64,000 nucleotides of DNA from Rhodoplanes sp. Z2-YC6860 (GCF_001579845.1 NZ_CP007440.1:620001-684000), one strand, 5' to 3'. Shown: positions 53,238-61,347, counted from the stretch's first letter. Notes: generated from the letters alone by a model not told the origin. Numbers and translations: made by a program.

Positions 53238-54802
53238 GCGACCTCTCGCAGATTTGCTCGAGCAGCCATTCCGAACAGGGGGTCGAGCGTTTCGAACCGG
53301 TAGGAATCAATAGAAATCCCGTTGTCTTGCGAAAGCCGAATGCGCGGTGCAGTCATATCGATGCGGGGCAGAAGGTAATAATCGAGAGCCCGTTCGTTAG
53401 GCTGGTCCATTCGTATCGCTACGGTGATGTCCGGCCACAGCCCTGTATCGAAGCGAATGTTCCAACGGAGCGACCCTGCCGCGGTCATTTGGCATCGAAC
53501 CACGACGATCGAGGCTGTGAACTCGTCGTTGACTATCAGAAGATCCGTTTCCTGATCTTGTTCGATCGATCCGCCGGCGTCCTGAATTCCCTTAATCGCT
53601 TCGGCCACGATTTGTGGGTGCATGAGTCGAAGCGCGCGGTTGATTTGGATGTAGCTGTAGTCGCGATCCGGCGTGAACCCGACCAGCTCGTAAGCACGCA
53701 GCAAGCTTCCAAATCTATTCTGGTATGCGCTGCTAGAGGGAAGGCGATCGCTTTCGTCAATAATCAGTCCTGACAGATAGCCATTTTGCTCCAGCAGTTG
53801 CTGCAATCCAGAGAGCATGTCCTCGTCGGTGAAGTAGTACGACCGCTCTCGAATGAGTTGTTGAGCTGCATTGAATAGCGTCCGATCAACGATGGCATCG
53901 AAGGCGTTCTCAGCTCGAATCCACATATCGGGGCTGTTGTGAACCCGCTTGCGCTTCAATTTGAACGAAGCGCGATTCCAAACGTTGTTGCCGATATATT
54001 TCTCGTTGATCAGGATCTGATGAACGGTGCCACGGGTCCATTGCCGTCCCAGATCAGTATTCTTTCCCTGCGCGTTCAGCGCATCGGCGATATCCCGCTC
54101 AAGCTTTCCTTCTTTCACGAACGACCGATATATCCACCGGACAGTTTCAACTTCCTCCTGGGGCCCGGGCACCAACACCACGCGATCAGTTTGGATGCTC
54201 TTCTGCTCGCCGCGAGCCAGTTCGCCTTTCGCCGCACCGCTTTGGTCGATTAGGCTTCGCCGCAAGCCATACCCAGGCGGTCCGCCTTGGCGGTAGCCAA
54301 GCTCAATAAGCCGACATTGGCCCGTGAAGACCTTGACGGAGAGCTCGCGGCTGTACTCGCCGGCCATCGCCCGCTTCACGCCCTTCACAATGGTCGAGAC
54401 AGGGCTGCCGTCATTTTCAAATTGCTCGGCGCAGTACTGCACTGCAATGCCGGCGCGTTTGCAAATGTACTCGTAGTAGGCGCTCTCATCCGCGTCCTGA
54501 AAGCGGCCCCATCGGCTTACGTCGTAAACGAGGATGGTGCTGAAATCGGCTTTGTTGGCCTGCACATCGTCGATCAGCTGCTTGAGCGCGTCCCGACCAT
54601 CTAAGCTCAATCCGCTTTTGCCCTGGTCGGCGTACGTTTTGACGATTTCTATCCCACGCGCGGCGGCGTAGCGCTCTATGGCTTCACCTTGGTTTTCGGT
54701 TGAATATTTCTGATGTTCGGTCGACATCCGAACGTATTGTGCGGCACGAACCTGCTTGCCCTGAACGTGGCCACTGCGGCCGGGCGACAGCTCTTCTCGC
54801 AC
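53234..54802 (-). CDS. large serine recombinase of the ParB-linked cassette
   Basis: 522 aa from a GTG at 54802. The catalytic domain contains AQYVRMSTEHQKYS (S27), LVYDVSRWGRFQDADE and the recombinase-domain strands GGPPGYGLRRSLID and TRGTVHQILINEKYIGN. A long C-terminal region of unknown role follows (LIIDESDRLPSSSAYQNRFG). It belongs to a different subgroup from the DUF2924-linked enzyme at 21812. It probably mobilises the three-gene cassette; attachment sites could not be defined. Confidence 0.9.
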   Translation of the reverse strand: MREELSPGRSGHVQGKQVRAAQYVRMSTEHQKYSTENQGEAIERYAAARGIEIVKTYADQGKSGLSLDGRDALKQLIDDVQANKADFSTILVYDVSRWGRFQDADESAYYEYICKRAGIAVQYCAEQFENDGSPVSTIVKGVKRAMAGEYSRELSVKVFTGQCRLIELGYRQGGPPGYGLRRSLIDQSGAAKGELARGEQKSIQTDRVVLVPGPQEEVETVRWIYRSFVKEGKLERDIADALNAQGKNTDLGRQWTRGTVHQILINEKYIGNNVWNRASFKLKRKRVHNSPDMWIRAENAFDAIVDRTLFNAAQQLIRERSYYFTDEDMLSGLQQLLEQNGYLSGLIIDESDRLPSSSAYQNRFGSLLRAYELVGFTPDRDYSYIQINRALRLMHPQIVAEAIKGIQDAGGSIEQDQETDLLIVNDEFTASIVVVRCQMTAAGSLRWNIRFDTGLWPDITVAIRMDQPNERALDYYLLPRIDMTAPRIRLSQDNGISIDSYRFETLDPLFGMAARANLREVA

Positions 54803-54927
54803 GCGACTCTCCCCCGACCTTCATGCCTTAGCCGGATACCGAAGATCGGCGCCCAACCAGAGCGCCGTCGTCACCTTCGGAGCAAGTTCGTGATCAACCC
54901 TCTTTATGCCACGGAGGGTCCGGCAGA

Positions 54928-55290
54928 ATGTTGCCGAAAAAGGGCATAGTTTTTCCGACGGGCGAGAATCTTGGATCGTATCCCCACGCCATCGCTTATG
55001 CTTTGAAATGCGAACTGGGCTCGACCCATCAGGCGGTCAAAACCGTGATGGCTTGGACGGGCGCGGGTGAGCGAACGGTGAAGAACTGGCTGTCGGAGGT
55101 CAGTGGGCCTAGCGGGGAGCACCTGCTCGCGCTGGTCCGACATTCCGACCTGGTGCTGCAGACCGTGCTAGTCCTGGCCGGCCGCCACCATGTCGCCTAC
55201 GTTCAAAATTTGGTCGAAGTCAGGAACAGGCTGGCGGAGACGGTCCAGCAAATCGATGCGTCTCTACACAACGACCAACCCGTCGAATAG
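54928..55290 (+). CDS. small island-associated protein, possible HTH
   Basis: 120 aa, divergent from the recombinase, with GGAGGG upstream. The segment STHQAVKTVMAWTGAGERTVKNWLS has the look of a helix-turn-helix. It is followed by GPSGEHLLALVRHSDLVLQTVLVLAGR, a helical stretch. Similar short proteins often accompany recombinase cassettes in Rhizobiales. It may regulate the neighbouring cassette; function unknown. Confidence 0.65.
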   Translation: MLPKKGIVFPTGENLGSYPHAIAYALKCELGSTHQAVKTVMAWTGAGERTVKNWLSEVSGPSGEHLLALVRHSDLVLQTVLVLAGRHHVAYVQNLVEVRNRLAETVQQIDASLHNDQPVE

Positions 55291-55414
55291 GGCGGCCGGG
55301 GCTCCAATTCTCTGAATTTTCATCAGAAGTTCGAAGTTTCTCTCGCCTCGGTCCGCGTCGAAGTTCGCCGGACTACGACGGGCTACTGCTTGCTACACTG
55401 GAGAATGTTGGATC

Positions 55415-55435
55415 CCAGTTCCTCTCCCTCCGCCA
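55415..55435 (+). repeat. possible attachment-site copy matching the tRNA-Ser(CGA) 3' end
   Basis: The 21 nt ending CTCCGCCA match the last 21 nt of the tRNA-Ser at 12618-12638 at 16 positions, including an identical TCCGCCA end. If it is the partner att site, the island spans about 42.8 kb. The low identity makes this tentative. Confidence 0.35.
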
Positions 55436-55628
55436 GTCCCTTTTAGAACTGGATTCTCTAGAGCCCAGCGGGGGCGCTTTCAACCGCCGGAATTTGCAGG
55501 TTTTTCGTTTGGAACTCAGTACTGGTCGCCGGCGAGGCGGGTCCGAAATCGTTCTCTGATGCCTTTTTTTCTCCAGACCTCCGTACTTGTGCTCGGAAGT
55601 ACTGAGGTCGCAAAGCCAGCAAAAATGC

Positions 55629-55671
55629 GGGTGAGCAATATCGCGAGTTCGAATCCCTCTCGCTCACCCAC
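55629..55671 (+). pseudogene. tRNA-Ser-like remnant
   Basis: GGTGAGC at the left and GCTCACC followed by CA at the right would pair as an acceptor stem. Between them lies GAGTTCGAATCCCTCTC, very close to a serine tRNA T-arm. The anticodon and D arms are absent. It resembles a deleted tRNA-Ser with a different acceptor from the intact gene at 12549, perhaps left by integration and excision. Confidence 0.55.
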
Positions 55672-55689
55672 AGAACCGGACTCATCTTG

Positions 55690-55990
55690 GTAGTTCGCGA
55701 TTCTGCTCGTCGCCCTCCGCTGGCGTGGACTGACCATGGTAGGCATCTGGGCTCGCCGGAGGTTCGTATAGTCGAGCAGGCTCCTGACGGTATCCTCATG
55801 CTCGGGCCAGCCGGAGAGGCGCTGGTGCAATCGCGCGAGTTCTTCGCGGTGTTCGAGAGCGCGCAGGAGTGGCGTCTCGTCACCGGCGGACACGAGCTCG
55901 GCCGCCTGCCGATTTCGTTTCCCGTGCATAAGGACAGCTTAGTCGTGTTCGCAGGACGGCGTTGGATCGTCCAGGCCGTCGATGAGCGGG
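55690..55990 (+). pseudogene. C-terminal fragment of an Lhr-like ATP-dependent helicase
   Basis: The frame reads SPEVRIVEQAPDGILMLGPA, EFFAVFESAQEWRLVTGG, HELGRLPISFPV and LVVFAGRRWIVQAVDERA, the pattern of the extreme C-terminal domain of Lhr-type helicases. Everything upstream (about 90% of such a protein) is missing. Homology stops at about 55990, where sequence of a UBP zinc-finger gene in the opposite orientation begins. Confidence 0.65.
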
Positions 55991-56221
55991 CGTCCATCCC
56001 CAGCCTTCAGGCGGGTCGTAACCTTCAATGATGGGGTGACTGGTGGCCTGAAAATGCTTCGTCGCATGACGTCCGGGCGATTGGTCGCAACATCCGACGT
56101 GGCCGCAGGTTCGGCATACGCGCAAATGCAACCATGCGCTTCCTGTTTCCAGGCATTCCTGACAACCGAGCGTGCGCGGGGTCACCGTTTTGATCGTCGG
56201 CAGATGTGTGCATCGTGCCAT
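55987..56221 (-). pseudogene. 3'-truncated UBP-type zinc-finger protein
   Basis: From the ATG at 56221 the protein reads MARCTHLPTIKTV, LGCQECLETGSAWLHLRVC, RTCGHVGCCDQSPGRHATKH and FQATSHPIIEGYDPPEGWGW, a canonical UBP zinc finger with its Cys/His ligands. After GWGW, where relatives continue C-Y-V-D-E, the frame runs into antisense Lhr sequence. The zinc site itself is complete, so a fused product could still fold. Confidence 0.7.
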
Positions 56222-56346
56222 TGCTTGCACCATGTGTTTTGTTCTGCAATCCGTCTAGCTTAACACTTGCGCTATCGGCGAACGAGGGCCGCAGATCTGA
56301 TGCCGAAAAATAATCGGGCTGTCAGATGTAACAAGAATGCGAAGCC

Positions 56347-56736
56347 TTAGCGCTCTGCGAATGTGGCTCGTTGGGCTGCCCAGATCGGCGAAATCGACAC
56401 CGCCAGCGTCTGGACAGTAAACTGCGTTCGGCCGTCCGATGCGGCCTCAACGATATCGGGCGCAAGCAAATTGAGGCGAAGAATTCTCGTCACGTAGGAT
56501 TCGTCAATTCGCTCAGCTTTGGCTAGATCGCTGACCGTCGCGTATTTGCCGTCATCAAGCTTCTGTTTCCAACGATAGGCGCGGGCCAGGGCTTTGCCGA
56601 TCGAATCGTCGAAGCGAGTCTTTGGTGTCTGGTGAGCTGTTTCGCCGATGATCGTCTTGCGTCCGCCGCGAACGGTAAACCTGAGCGGCACATGGACAGT
56701 CACTGTCGAAGGCGGCAGACGTCTGTTGGTATTCAT
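56347..56736 (-). CDS. KorB/ParB-like HTH protein, second cassette copy
   Basis: 129 aa from the ATG at 56736. It aligns along its length with the protein at 21402-21815: TVTVHVPLRFTVRGGRKTII, TRFDDSIGKALARAYRW, TVSDLAKAERIDESYVTRIL and LNLLAPDIVEA. It overlaps the recombinase remnant by 4 nt in the same way. This is the only full-length gene of the cassette core still present here; with the recombinase deleted it is probably functionless or retained as a regulator. Confidence 0.7.
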   Translation of the reverse strand: MNTNRRLPPSTVTVHVPLRFTVRGGRKTIIGETAHQTPKTRFDDSIGKALARAYRWKQKLDDGKYATVSDLAKAERIDESYVTRILRLNLLAPDIVEAASDGRTQFTVQTLAVSISPIWAAQRATFAER

Positions 56737-56952
56737 GCCGCTTGATCCTGCTGCTCGGCGGCGCCCCGCAGATCCTGCACCAAAGCGCCGAGGCCGTCGG
56801 TTCGCAACGTGATGTCTGCGCCGCTTGCGCCAATTTCGACACGATCGACCAGCAACTGAACGATCCGCGACTGTTCGGCCGGAAAGAGTTCGTTCCAAAC
56901 GTCGTTGAATCGATGGAGGTGATCCGTGACCTGCCGCTCCGTCAACTGCCGA
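56733..56952 (-). pseudogene. C-terminal remnant of a large serine recombinase
   Basis: The frame LTERQVTDHLHRFNDVWNEL, FPAEQSRIVQLLVDRVEIGA and SGADITLRTDGLGALVQDL matches the last ~70 residues of the recombinase at 21812. Some 370 N-terminal residues, including the catalytic serine, are missing. The sequence joins directly to the DUF2924 remnant at about 56950. Confidence 0.85.
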
Positions 56953-57312
56953 GAGCGAGGTGTAGGGGCGGCCCTTGTACTCGAAGTCCTCGTCGCGAAC
57001 CGTGACGCAGTGCTCGACGCCCTGCCACTCGCGGATCAGTCGGGTGCCGGCGATCGGGCGCGTCTCAGTTGCCCGGCGACGTCGGCCGGCCTTGCCTTCC
57101 AACTCGTCCGCCAAGGCTTCCAGCCGTTCGATAGTCTCGGGTTTGAGCCCGCCATAGGCCAGCTCCTGGATGCGGTAGGCCAGCCGGCTTTCCAAGTAGC
57201 GCCGATTGTAGAGGGGAGGCTCCTTCTCAAATAACTCGCGCCACTTTTGCCGCAGGGCGCCAATGGGGGCGGTTTTCAGGGCGGCCAGCTGGGCCAATAC
57301 GGGGTCAGCCAT
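56950..57312 (-). pseudogene. 3'-truncated DUF2924 gene
   Basis: From the ATG at 57312: MADPVLAQLAALKTAPIGAL, RQKWRELFEKEPPLYNRR, RLAYRIQELAYGGLKPE and GTRLIREWQGVEHCV, equal to the intact gene at 23140-23577 up to GRPYTSLSA. There the frame enters recombinase sequence out of phase, producing an artificial 441-codon open frame through to 56347. About 20 C-terminal residues are lost. Confidence 0.8.
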
Positions 57313-57520
57313 TCGACGTTCTCCGATCCATGGGGGTCGGATGCACGCTCTGCCCGGGCAGGATGTGAAGTGAACTTTCTCCGGTGTGGGCGGAGACTTC
57401 GCTGGACTTCCGGGCCAAAGCACGCTGGAGGCCGACGGCGAAGATTCCGGCGGCTTCACGCAATCGTTCGCCGGAGCTAACCGGAATGGATTGCTGAGGA
57501 CGGTATTTTTCGCTCCACAT
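57305..57520 (-). CDS. small cassette protein, second copy
   Basis: 71 aa, overlapping the DUF2924 start as in the first cassette. Shared blocks with the 89-aa protein at 23570 are FAVGLQRALARKSSEVSAHT, GESSLHI and HPTPMDRRTSNG. Divergent N-termini suggest one of the two starts is misassigned. Function unknown. Confidence 0.5.
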   Translation of the reverse strand: MWSEKYRPQQSIPVSSGERLREAAGIFAVGLQRALARKSSEVSAHTGESSLHILPGQSVHPTPMDRRTSNG

Positions 57521-57529
57521 GGCGCTGCC

Positions 57530-57766
57530 TCAGCTTTGAGCTTCGGGCGCCGCCGGTCCTTTCCGTTCTCTTTGTCTTTCGCGCCGATCGCACTCCTCTT
57601 GCCAAGCGTCGATTTCGTCCTGGTAATAGTAAACGATGCGAGGCCCGCACCGATGATATGGAGGGCCACCACCGTTCATGCGCCACTTCGCAAGTGTCGA
57701 ACGGCTCACTTCAAGATATTCCGCAGCTTTTGCGGCACGCAGCTTTTTTCGACTGTTGGCGGTCAT
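57530..57766 (-). CDS. excisionase/AlpA-type helix-turn-helix protein
   Basis: 78 aa. LRAAKAAEYLEVSRSTLAKW, GPPYHRCGPRIVYYYQDEID and AWQEE match HTH_17 excisionase-like proteins that bind recombination sites. It is the first gene of the decayed second cassette. It has no counterpart directly before the first cassette, where the AlpA-like gene at 24814 lies on the other strand. Confidence 0.75.
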   Translation of the reverse strand: MTANSRKKLRAAKAAEYLEVSRSTLAKWRMNGGGPPYHRCGPRIVYYYQDEIDAWQEECDRRERQRERKGPAAPEAQS

Positions 57767-57929
57767 TGTCGATCATCCCGTCAAATGTGATTCCACATCT
57801 GGCATCGACGGGTACTGATCGGTGCTTGAGTCGTCAGGTTACGTAATTGGACCGATTTCGTAACTTGAGGTCCTCGATGAGCCCCTAAATCGAAAGGTTG
57901 TACAACGGCTCCAGCTTGCGACCGGGCCG

Positions 57930-58491
57930 CACCATATGGACCAGGCGATGACGAAGGCGATGCAGGTTGCCGACCCATACTATAAGCAGGGCGACAAGGT
58001 CCTGCGCGACAGGGTCGAGGGGTTATTGGCGAACTCGCCGTATGTGCGCAAGGCGCGATACGCTGGCCGAGTTGGCAAAGCGAATTGAGGTCGATGCGCC
58101 GACGTTTCTCGCCACGGTCGAACGCTATAACGGCGCCTTTGCCGAAGGCTTGAAAAACGAGCCTGAGTTCGGCAAGCCCCTTCGACAGTCCAAGCCGTTC
58201 GACACACCGCCGTACTACGCGATGCAGATATTCCCGATGGCGCGAAAAAACTTCGGCGGCGTGAAGACCGACCTGAAGTGCCGCGTGCTCGACAAGCATT
58301 TCGAGCCGATTGCCGGCCTCTACGCCGCCGGCGAGGTCGCGGGCATGGCGGGTGGGCACATCAATGGCCGCGCGGGGCTTGAAGGCACAATGCTCGGGCC
58401 TTCGATATTCAGCGGGCGTGTGGCGGGCGGCTGGGCTGCCAGGGAAGCCGGCTACGGTGCTGGGTTCGTCGGCAAACCCAACCGAACGTAG
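57930..58491 (+). pseudogene. frameshifted C-terminal part of an FAD-dependent dehydrogenase
   Basis: Two frames together give AMTKAMQVADPYYKQGDKVL, LANSPYVRKA, then after a shift near 58055 DTLAELAKRIEVDAPTFLAT, and LYAAGEVAGMAGGHINGRAG, GTMLGPSIFSGRVAGGWAA. The latter is the FAD-proximal C-terminus of fumarate-reductase/ketosteroid-dehydrogenase-like flavoproteins. The N-terminal FAD-binding domain is absent. Both truncation and frameshift mark it as inactive. Confidence 0.75.
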
Positions 58492-58878
58492 GTCGCCGGG
58501 ATCGCGACGGGCACGATTCGCGCCTGACAGCATTCGCTTGGTGGCTTAAGCAAGCGGAATTAGGCTCTATACTGACATCAACGAGCTGGGCGGCATGGAT
58601 GCTTCTTGCGTAACAGCTAACGTTGGTCATCCAACTGACAACTCCCAGTTATCGGACAATCTTCGATCGAGGAAGGCGGTCACGCCGGCGGTGTTCTTGA
58701 ATTGCACCTTGCCGGCACAAGCTTTTATATCTTGCACTGTCGTTGCGCATCCGATTTGCGTAGCAGTCGGTGCTAAGTTTCAAATGTTCGGCCTAGCCGC
58801 TTCGAACTACGATTTGATCGGCCTGGCCGATGACTTGGCCGAGAAGTGCCTTCTGCCTTCAATCCCAGCAGCAGCGAC
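58492..58878. other. gap without a supported gene
   Basis: About 390 bp. A plus-strand frame at 58595-58909 has no ribosome-binding site and an unremarkable translation, and it overlaps the zinc-ribbon gene on the other strand. Nothing else seen. Confidence 0.4.
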
Positions 58879-59061
58879 TTATTGTGCTGTTCCTCTATCC
58901 ACGCTGTAGACCTGACAATGACCGCATTCTGCACATGCATAAGTGCGAAGTTCCAAGCTATTGTCCTCGGGGTCCGGCGTCACGAGTGTGCTGACCATTG
59001 TTCCCGAACAGATAGCGCAAAGTGACGCTGCCATAGCCGCGAGCCGCTCTTTCGATGCCAT
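58879..59061 (-). CDS. small zinc-ribbon-like protein
   Basis: 60 aa with GAGGAAAGCAAACG before the ATG at 59061. Two Cys pairs, LCAICSGTM and YACAECGHCQVYSVDRG, form a probable zinc ribbon. Proteins of this size and pattern are common conserved hypotheticals in Bradyrhizobium-like genomes. The role is unknown. Confidence 0.6.
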   Translation of the reverse strand: MASKERLAAMAASLCAICSGTMVSTLVTPDPEDNSLELRTYACAECGHCQVYSVDRGTAQ

Positions 59062-59372
59062 CGTTTGCTTTCCTCGGAGCTATGTCTTGCTCATTGCCCG
59101 TGTTCGGCTTTCTGTAGCGGCCGCCGGAAGCTGTCAGTGGTTTTACCCGAAACGTGTCGGGACATTCGCGGGTGAATCTGCCGAATGTTCGAGGGAGTGC
59201 CTGCTGCGACAGTGGCTTCGTCTGCGCGGGTGCAAGAATCTCGCGGACCAGTTCGATCGGATAGAGCGTCATCAGTCACCTAAGAAGAATTTCTGCCCGA
59301 TGCAGCTTCATGTTCGATGTTTGCAATAAAGAGCGATCCGATTTCGCAGCGGCGCGATGTGCAAGGATCCCC
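59062..59372. other. gap with weak short frames
   Basis: About 310 bp. A minus-strand frame starting MTLYPIELVREILAPAQTKP (from 59272) could be a small gene, but it runs into the zinc-ribbon gene in another frame and is not called. Confidence 0.3.
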
Positions 59373-59690
59373 TCATTGTAGAGCCCGCTCTTCCTTCTCG
59401 GAGCGGACTTGCGAGAAATTGATAGTTCGACTGAATTCTCCAGCGTTTGAATGGAACAGGGCGAAGACACGTTCGGCCAGAATCTGGGCGGCCGGCGAAA
59501 CTTGAAATTGCCGAGATCCAGGTGTTCTCAACTGACGCAAATACAGCTCCAACATCTCAACAGTGCTGCCATGCCTCAATCGATTCAAAATCTCTGCTGC
59601 GTAATGTCCGACTTCGGTTGATGACAAATTGTCCGACAAGCCCTCATTGCGGCGAATTAAACCTTTTATGCTCTCCAATAAGGCAGTCAT
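59373..59690 (-). CDS. hypothetical small protein
   Basis: 105 aa from the ATG at 59690 (MTALLESIKGLIRRNEGL); a GTG 33 nt upstream is the alternative. Mostly helical by composition (YAAEILNRLRHGSTVEMLEL, AAQILAERVFALFHSNAGEF). No domain recognised. It follows the two-cysteine-pair gene at 59720 on the same strand. Confidence 0.5.
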   Translation of the reverse strand: MTALLESIKGLIRRNEGLSDNLSSTEVGHYAAEILNRLRHGSTVEMLELYLRQLRTPGSRQFQVSPAAQILAERVFALFHSNAGEFSRTINFSQVRSEKEERALQ

Positions 59691-59719
59691 TCGATACTCT
59701 TTTGTTGGGCGTGATGATG

Positions 59720-59911
59720 TCACAACTCACCGTCAAATCCGCTCCAAACAGTAAGTCTCATTTCGTGTTCGCATGCCGGGCATCTGAAGGTACGAATCTC
59801 TGTTTCGTGCGTCGCTGCCGGCCGATCTCCACCCACCAATTTCATCTCGGTGCTACACCGGCAAATTGGCAGCTCTGTTGAGCCGGGCTCCAACAACCGC
59901 TCGATTACCAA
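59720..59911 (-). CDS. small conserved cysteine-motif protein
   Basis: 63 aa from a TTG at 59911, chosen because GGAGGA lies 4 nt upstream; a longer in-frame extension to 60343 is not supported. Contains LPICRCSTEMKLVGG and IRTFRCPACEHEMRLTVW. The two Cys pairs would bind one zinc, like the rubredoxin/ribbon-type small proteins frequent in Rhizobiales. Function unknown. Confidence 0.55.
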   Translation of the reverse strand: MVIERLLEPGSTELPICRCSTEMKLVGGDRPAATHETEIRTFRCPACEHEMRLTVWSGFDGEL

Positions 59912-60092
59912 GCCATCCTCCAACTTTACGGTGTTGCATGTACCGTCACCGCCGCGGTGTTCATATCGACGATGATGGCGACTCCCATGATAGCTACAGC
60001 AAAGAACCCCAAAATCGCCTACACCCGTATTGAAGTTAGAGGCTCGTGCAGAGCGCGCGGCCTCCAACGCACCCTGTAAGAAGATTCGTTTT

Positions 60093-60293
60093 TCAATTTG
60101 AATCCTTTTTTCCTTGCAGCGGCTTGAGTCGAGCAATGAAGCGTGGTCCGTCCCACAGCTCGATTTCATCTTCGTCCACCAGTTGCTGTGCCTGTTGGAT
60201 GCCATCCTGCTCATTTGTGCAGACAATGACGACAGACGGAGTGGCTGCAACCTTGTGGTTTTTGCTGACCGGATAAGCCCGAAAGCTAGGCAC
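60093..60293 (-). CDS. small conserved hypothetical protein
   Basis: 66 aa from a GTG at 60293 (GGGAG upstream). SVVIVCTNEQDGIQQAQQLV then EIELWDGPRFIARLKP follows the pattern of short rhizobial proteins that end in (E/D)(I/L)E(V/L)W(D/Q)G.R.(V/I)A.L. No biochemical role is known. Confidence 0.55.
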   Translation of the reverse strand: MPSFRAYPVSKNHKVAATPSVVIVCTNEQDGIQQAQQLVDEDEIELWDGPRFIARLKPLQGKKDSN

Positions 60294-60657
60294 AGAGCAT
60301 CTCCCGCATGAACGAGAGCGCTGGAGCGTCTCTCAGTCCTCACAGGCCTAAGTCATCGGCGAGGATGATCGAACGTAGGGAGGCGCAGCATGATTAGATA
60401 GCCGACTGCGATAATTATTACGGGCCGCCTGGAAAGTGGTCCGTTTTGAACAGTCGTGCCACTCGATCGCGCGCATGGTGGCGGTATCGTCGAAACGATT
60501 TCGGGCTTCGGCGGTCGAGAGAATTTTTCTTGCTTCCGCCTGATATGAACATCAGGCCCTGATCCATTCCATATCCAGACTTGAGGTTGAAGTGGCTTCC
60601 TCGGGCGGATCCGCGCTTGCTTCGCCGCGACGAAGCACAAACAGGAGACGATCACAT
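60294..60657. other. gap without a supported gene
   Basis: About 360 bp upstream of the small secreted protein. A 100-codon minus-strand frame lacks a start signal. No repeats or hairpins of note. Confidence 0.35.
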
Positions 60658-60924
60658 ATGACGACCGACAAGTCAGGCGGCATCCGGAAAACTCTCACCG
60701 GCATTTTGGCGGCGAGCGCACTCCTCGGGGTTTATGCGCTAGGCGCTCTCGCTGTATCCGGCGTGATGCTGACCTCAGCGACAACAGACGCGAATGCTCA
60801 ACGTGGGCGTGGTGCGCGGGGCAGAGGTGGCGGCGGTCGCGGACGTGGCTTTTCGCGAGGCGGAATTTGGGCGCCGGCACTTTGCCACCGCCAATGGAGC
60901 AGCCGTCGCGTTTATTGCAACTAG
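60658..60924 (+). CDS. small Gly/Arg-rich exported or membrane protein
   Basis: 88 aa from the ATG at 60658 (AGGAGACGATCACAT upstream). A hydrophobic segment (ILAASALLGVYALGALAVSG) and a possible cleavage site near DANAQ precede a Gly/Arg-rich stretch (RGRGARGRGGGGRGRGFSRG). The tail ends GIWAPALCHRQWSSRRVYCN. It is probably exported and basic. Function unknown. Confidence 0.6.
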   Translation: MTTDKSGGIRKTLTGILAASALLGVYALGALAVSGVMLTSATTDANAQRGRGARGRGGGGRGRGFSRGGIWAPALCHRQWSSRRVYCN

Positions 60925-61002
60925 TCTCGACAGACATCTGGCCTGCGTCAAAATAGCGGCTTTTCATCGAAGATTGGGTTTTTCGTCGCGGAAGGGATTT
61001 CC

Positions 61003-61347
61003 ATGCGAATATCGTTCGCTTGCATTGCAGTTGTGGCTTCAGTCGCTCTTGCCGGATGCCTAGAGGGCGCCCCAGGAGCCAAAGGGGAAAAAGGCGATCG
61101 AGGTGAGCAGGGCGCCGCTGGCCCAGCAGGTCCGGTGGGCCCAGCTGGTCCTGCTGGGCCCATGGCGTCGCAATCGTTAAGGCCAGTCCGAATGAGCAAC
61201 TGCCCGGAAGATCGATGCGAAATGTCATGCACCGCACAAGAGGAGCTCGTATCTGCCACTTGCCTTGGTGGTCAAATCGGAATTGATGGAATACGTGTCG
61301 TTTGCAGCAACGCCCAAGGTGCAATTGGCCTCTGTGTGCGTCGCTGA
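61003..61347 (+). CDS. lipoprotein with collagen-like Gly-X-Y repeats
   Basis: 114 aa. The signal peptide ends in lipobox LAGC (C19). Residues 22-54 are eleven uninterrupted Gly-X-Y triplets (GAPGAKGEKGDRG..., GPAGPVGPAGPAGP), rich in Pro at X and charged triplets KGEKGDRGEQ. A Cys-rich C-terminal domain (NCPEDRCEMSC, ATCLGG, VVCSN, LCVRR) follows. It should be anchored to a membrane as a trimeric collagen-like stalk. It lies between two other small envelope proteins upstream of groES. Confidence 0.85.
   Translation: MRISFACIAVVASVALAGCLEGAPGAKGEKGDRGEQGAAGPAGPVGPAGPAGPMASQSLRPVRMSNCPEDRCEMSCTAQEELVSATCLGGQIGIDGIRVVCSNAQGAIGLCVRR

Larger units (their letters stand above)
55291..55686. other. 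right island edge without intact genes
   Basis: About 395 bp containing two tRNA-derived stretches (55415-55435 and 55629-55671), described separately. Minus-strand frames here such as WVSERDSNSR are the familiar spurious translations of tRNA genes. Confidence 0.6.

Noticed and set aside
55458-55997. Minus-strand frame containing WVSERDSNSR
   Set aside because: Another spurious translation of tRNA sequence, overlapping the Lhr remnant and the tRNA-Ser-like relic.
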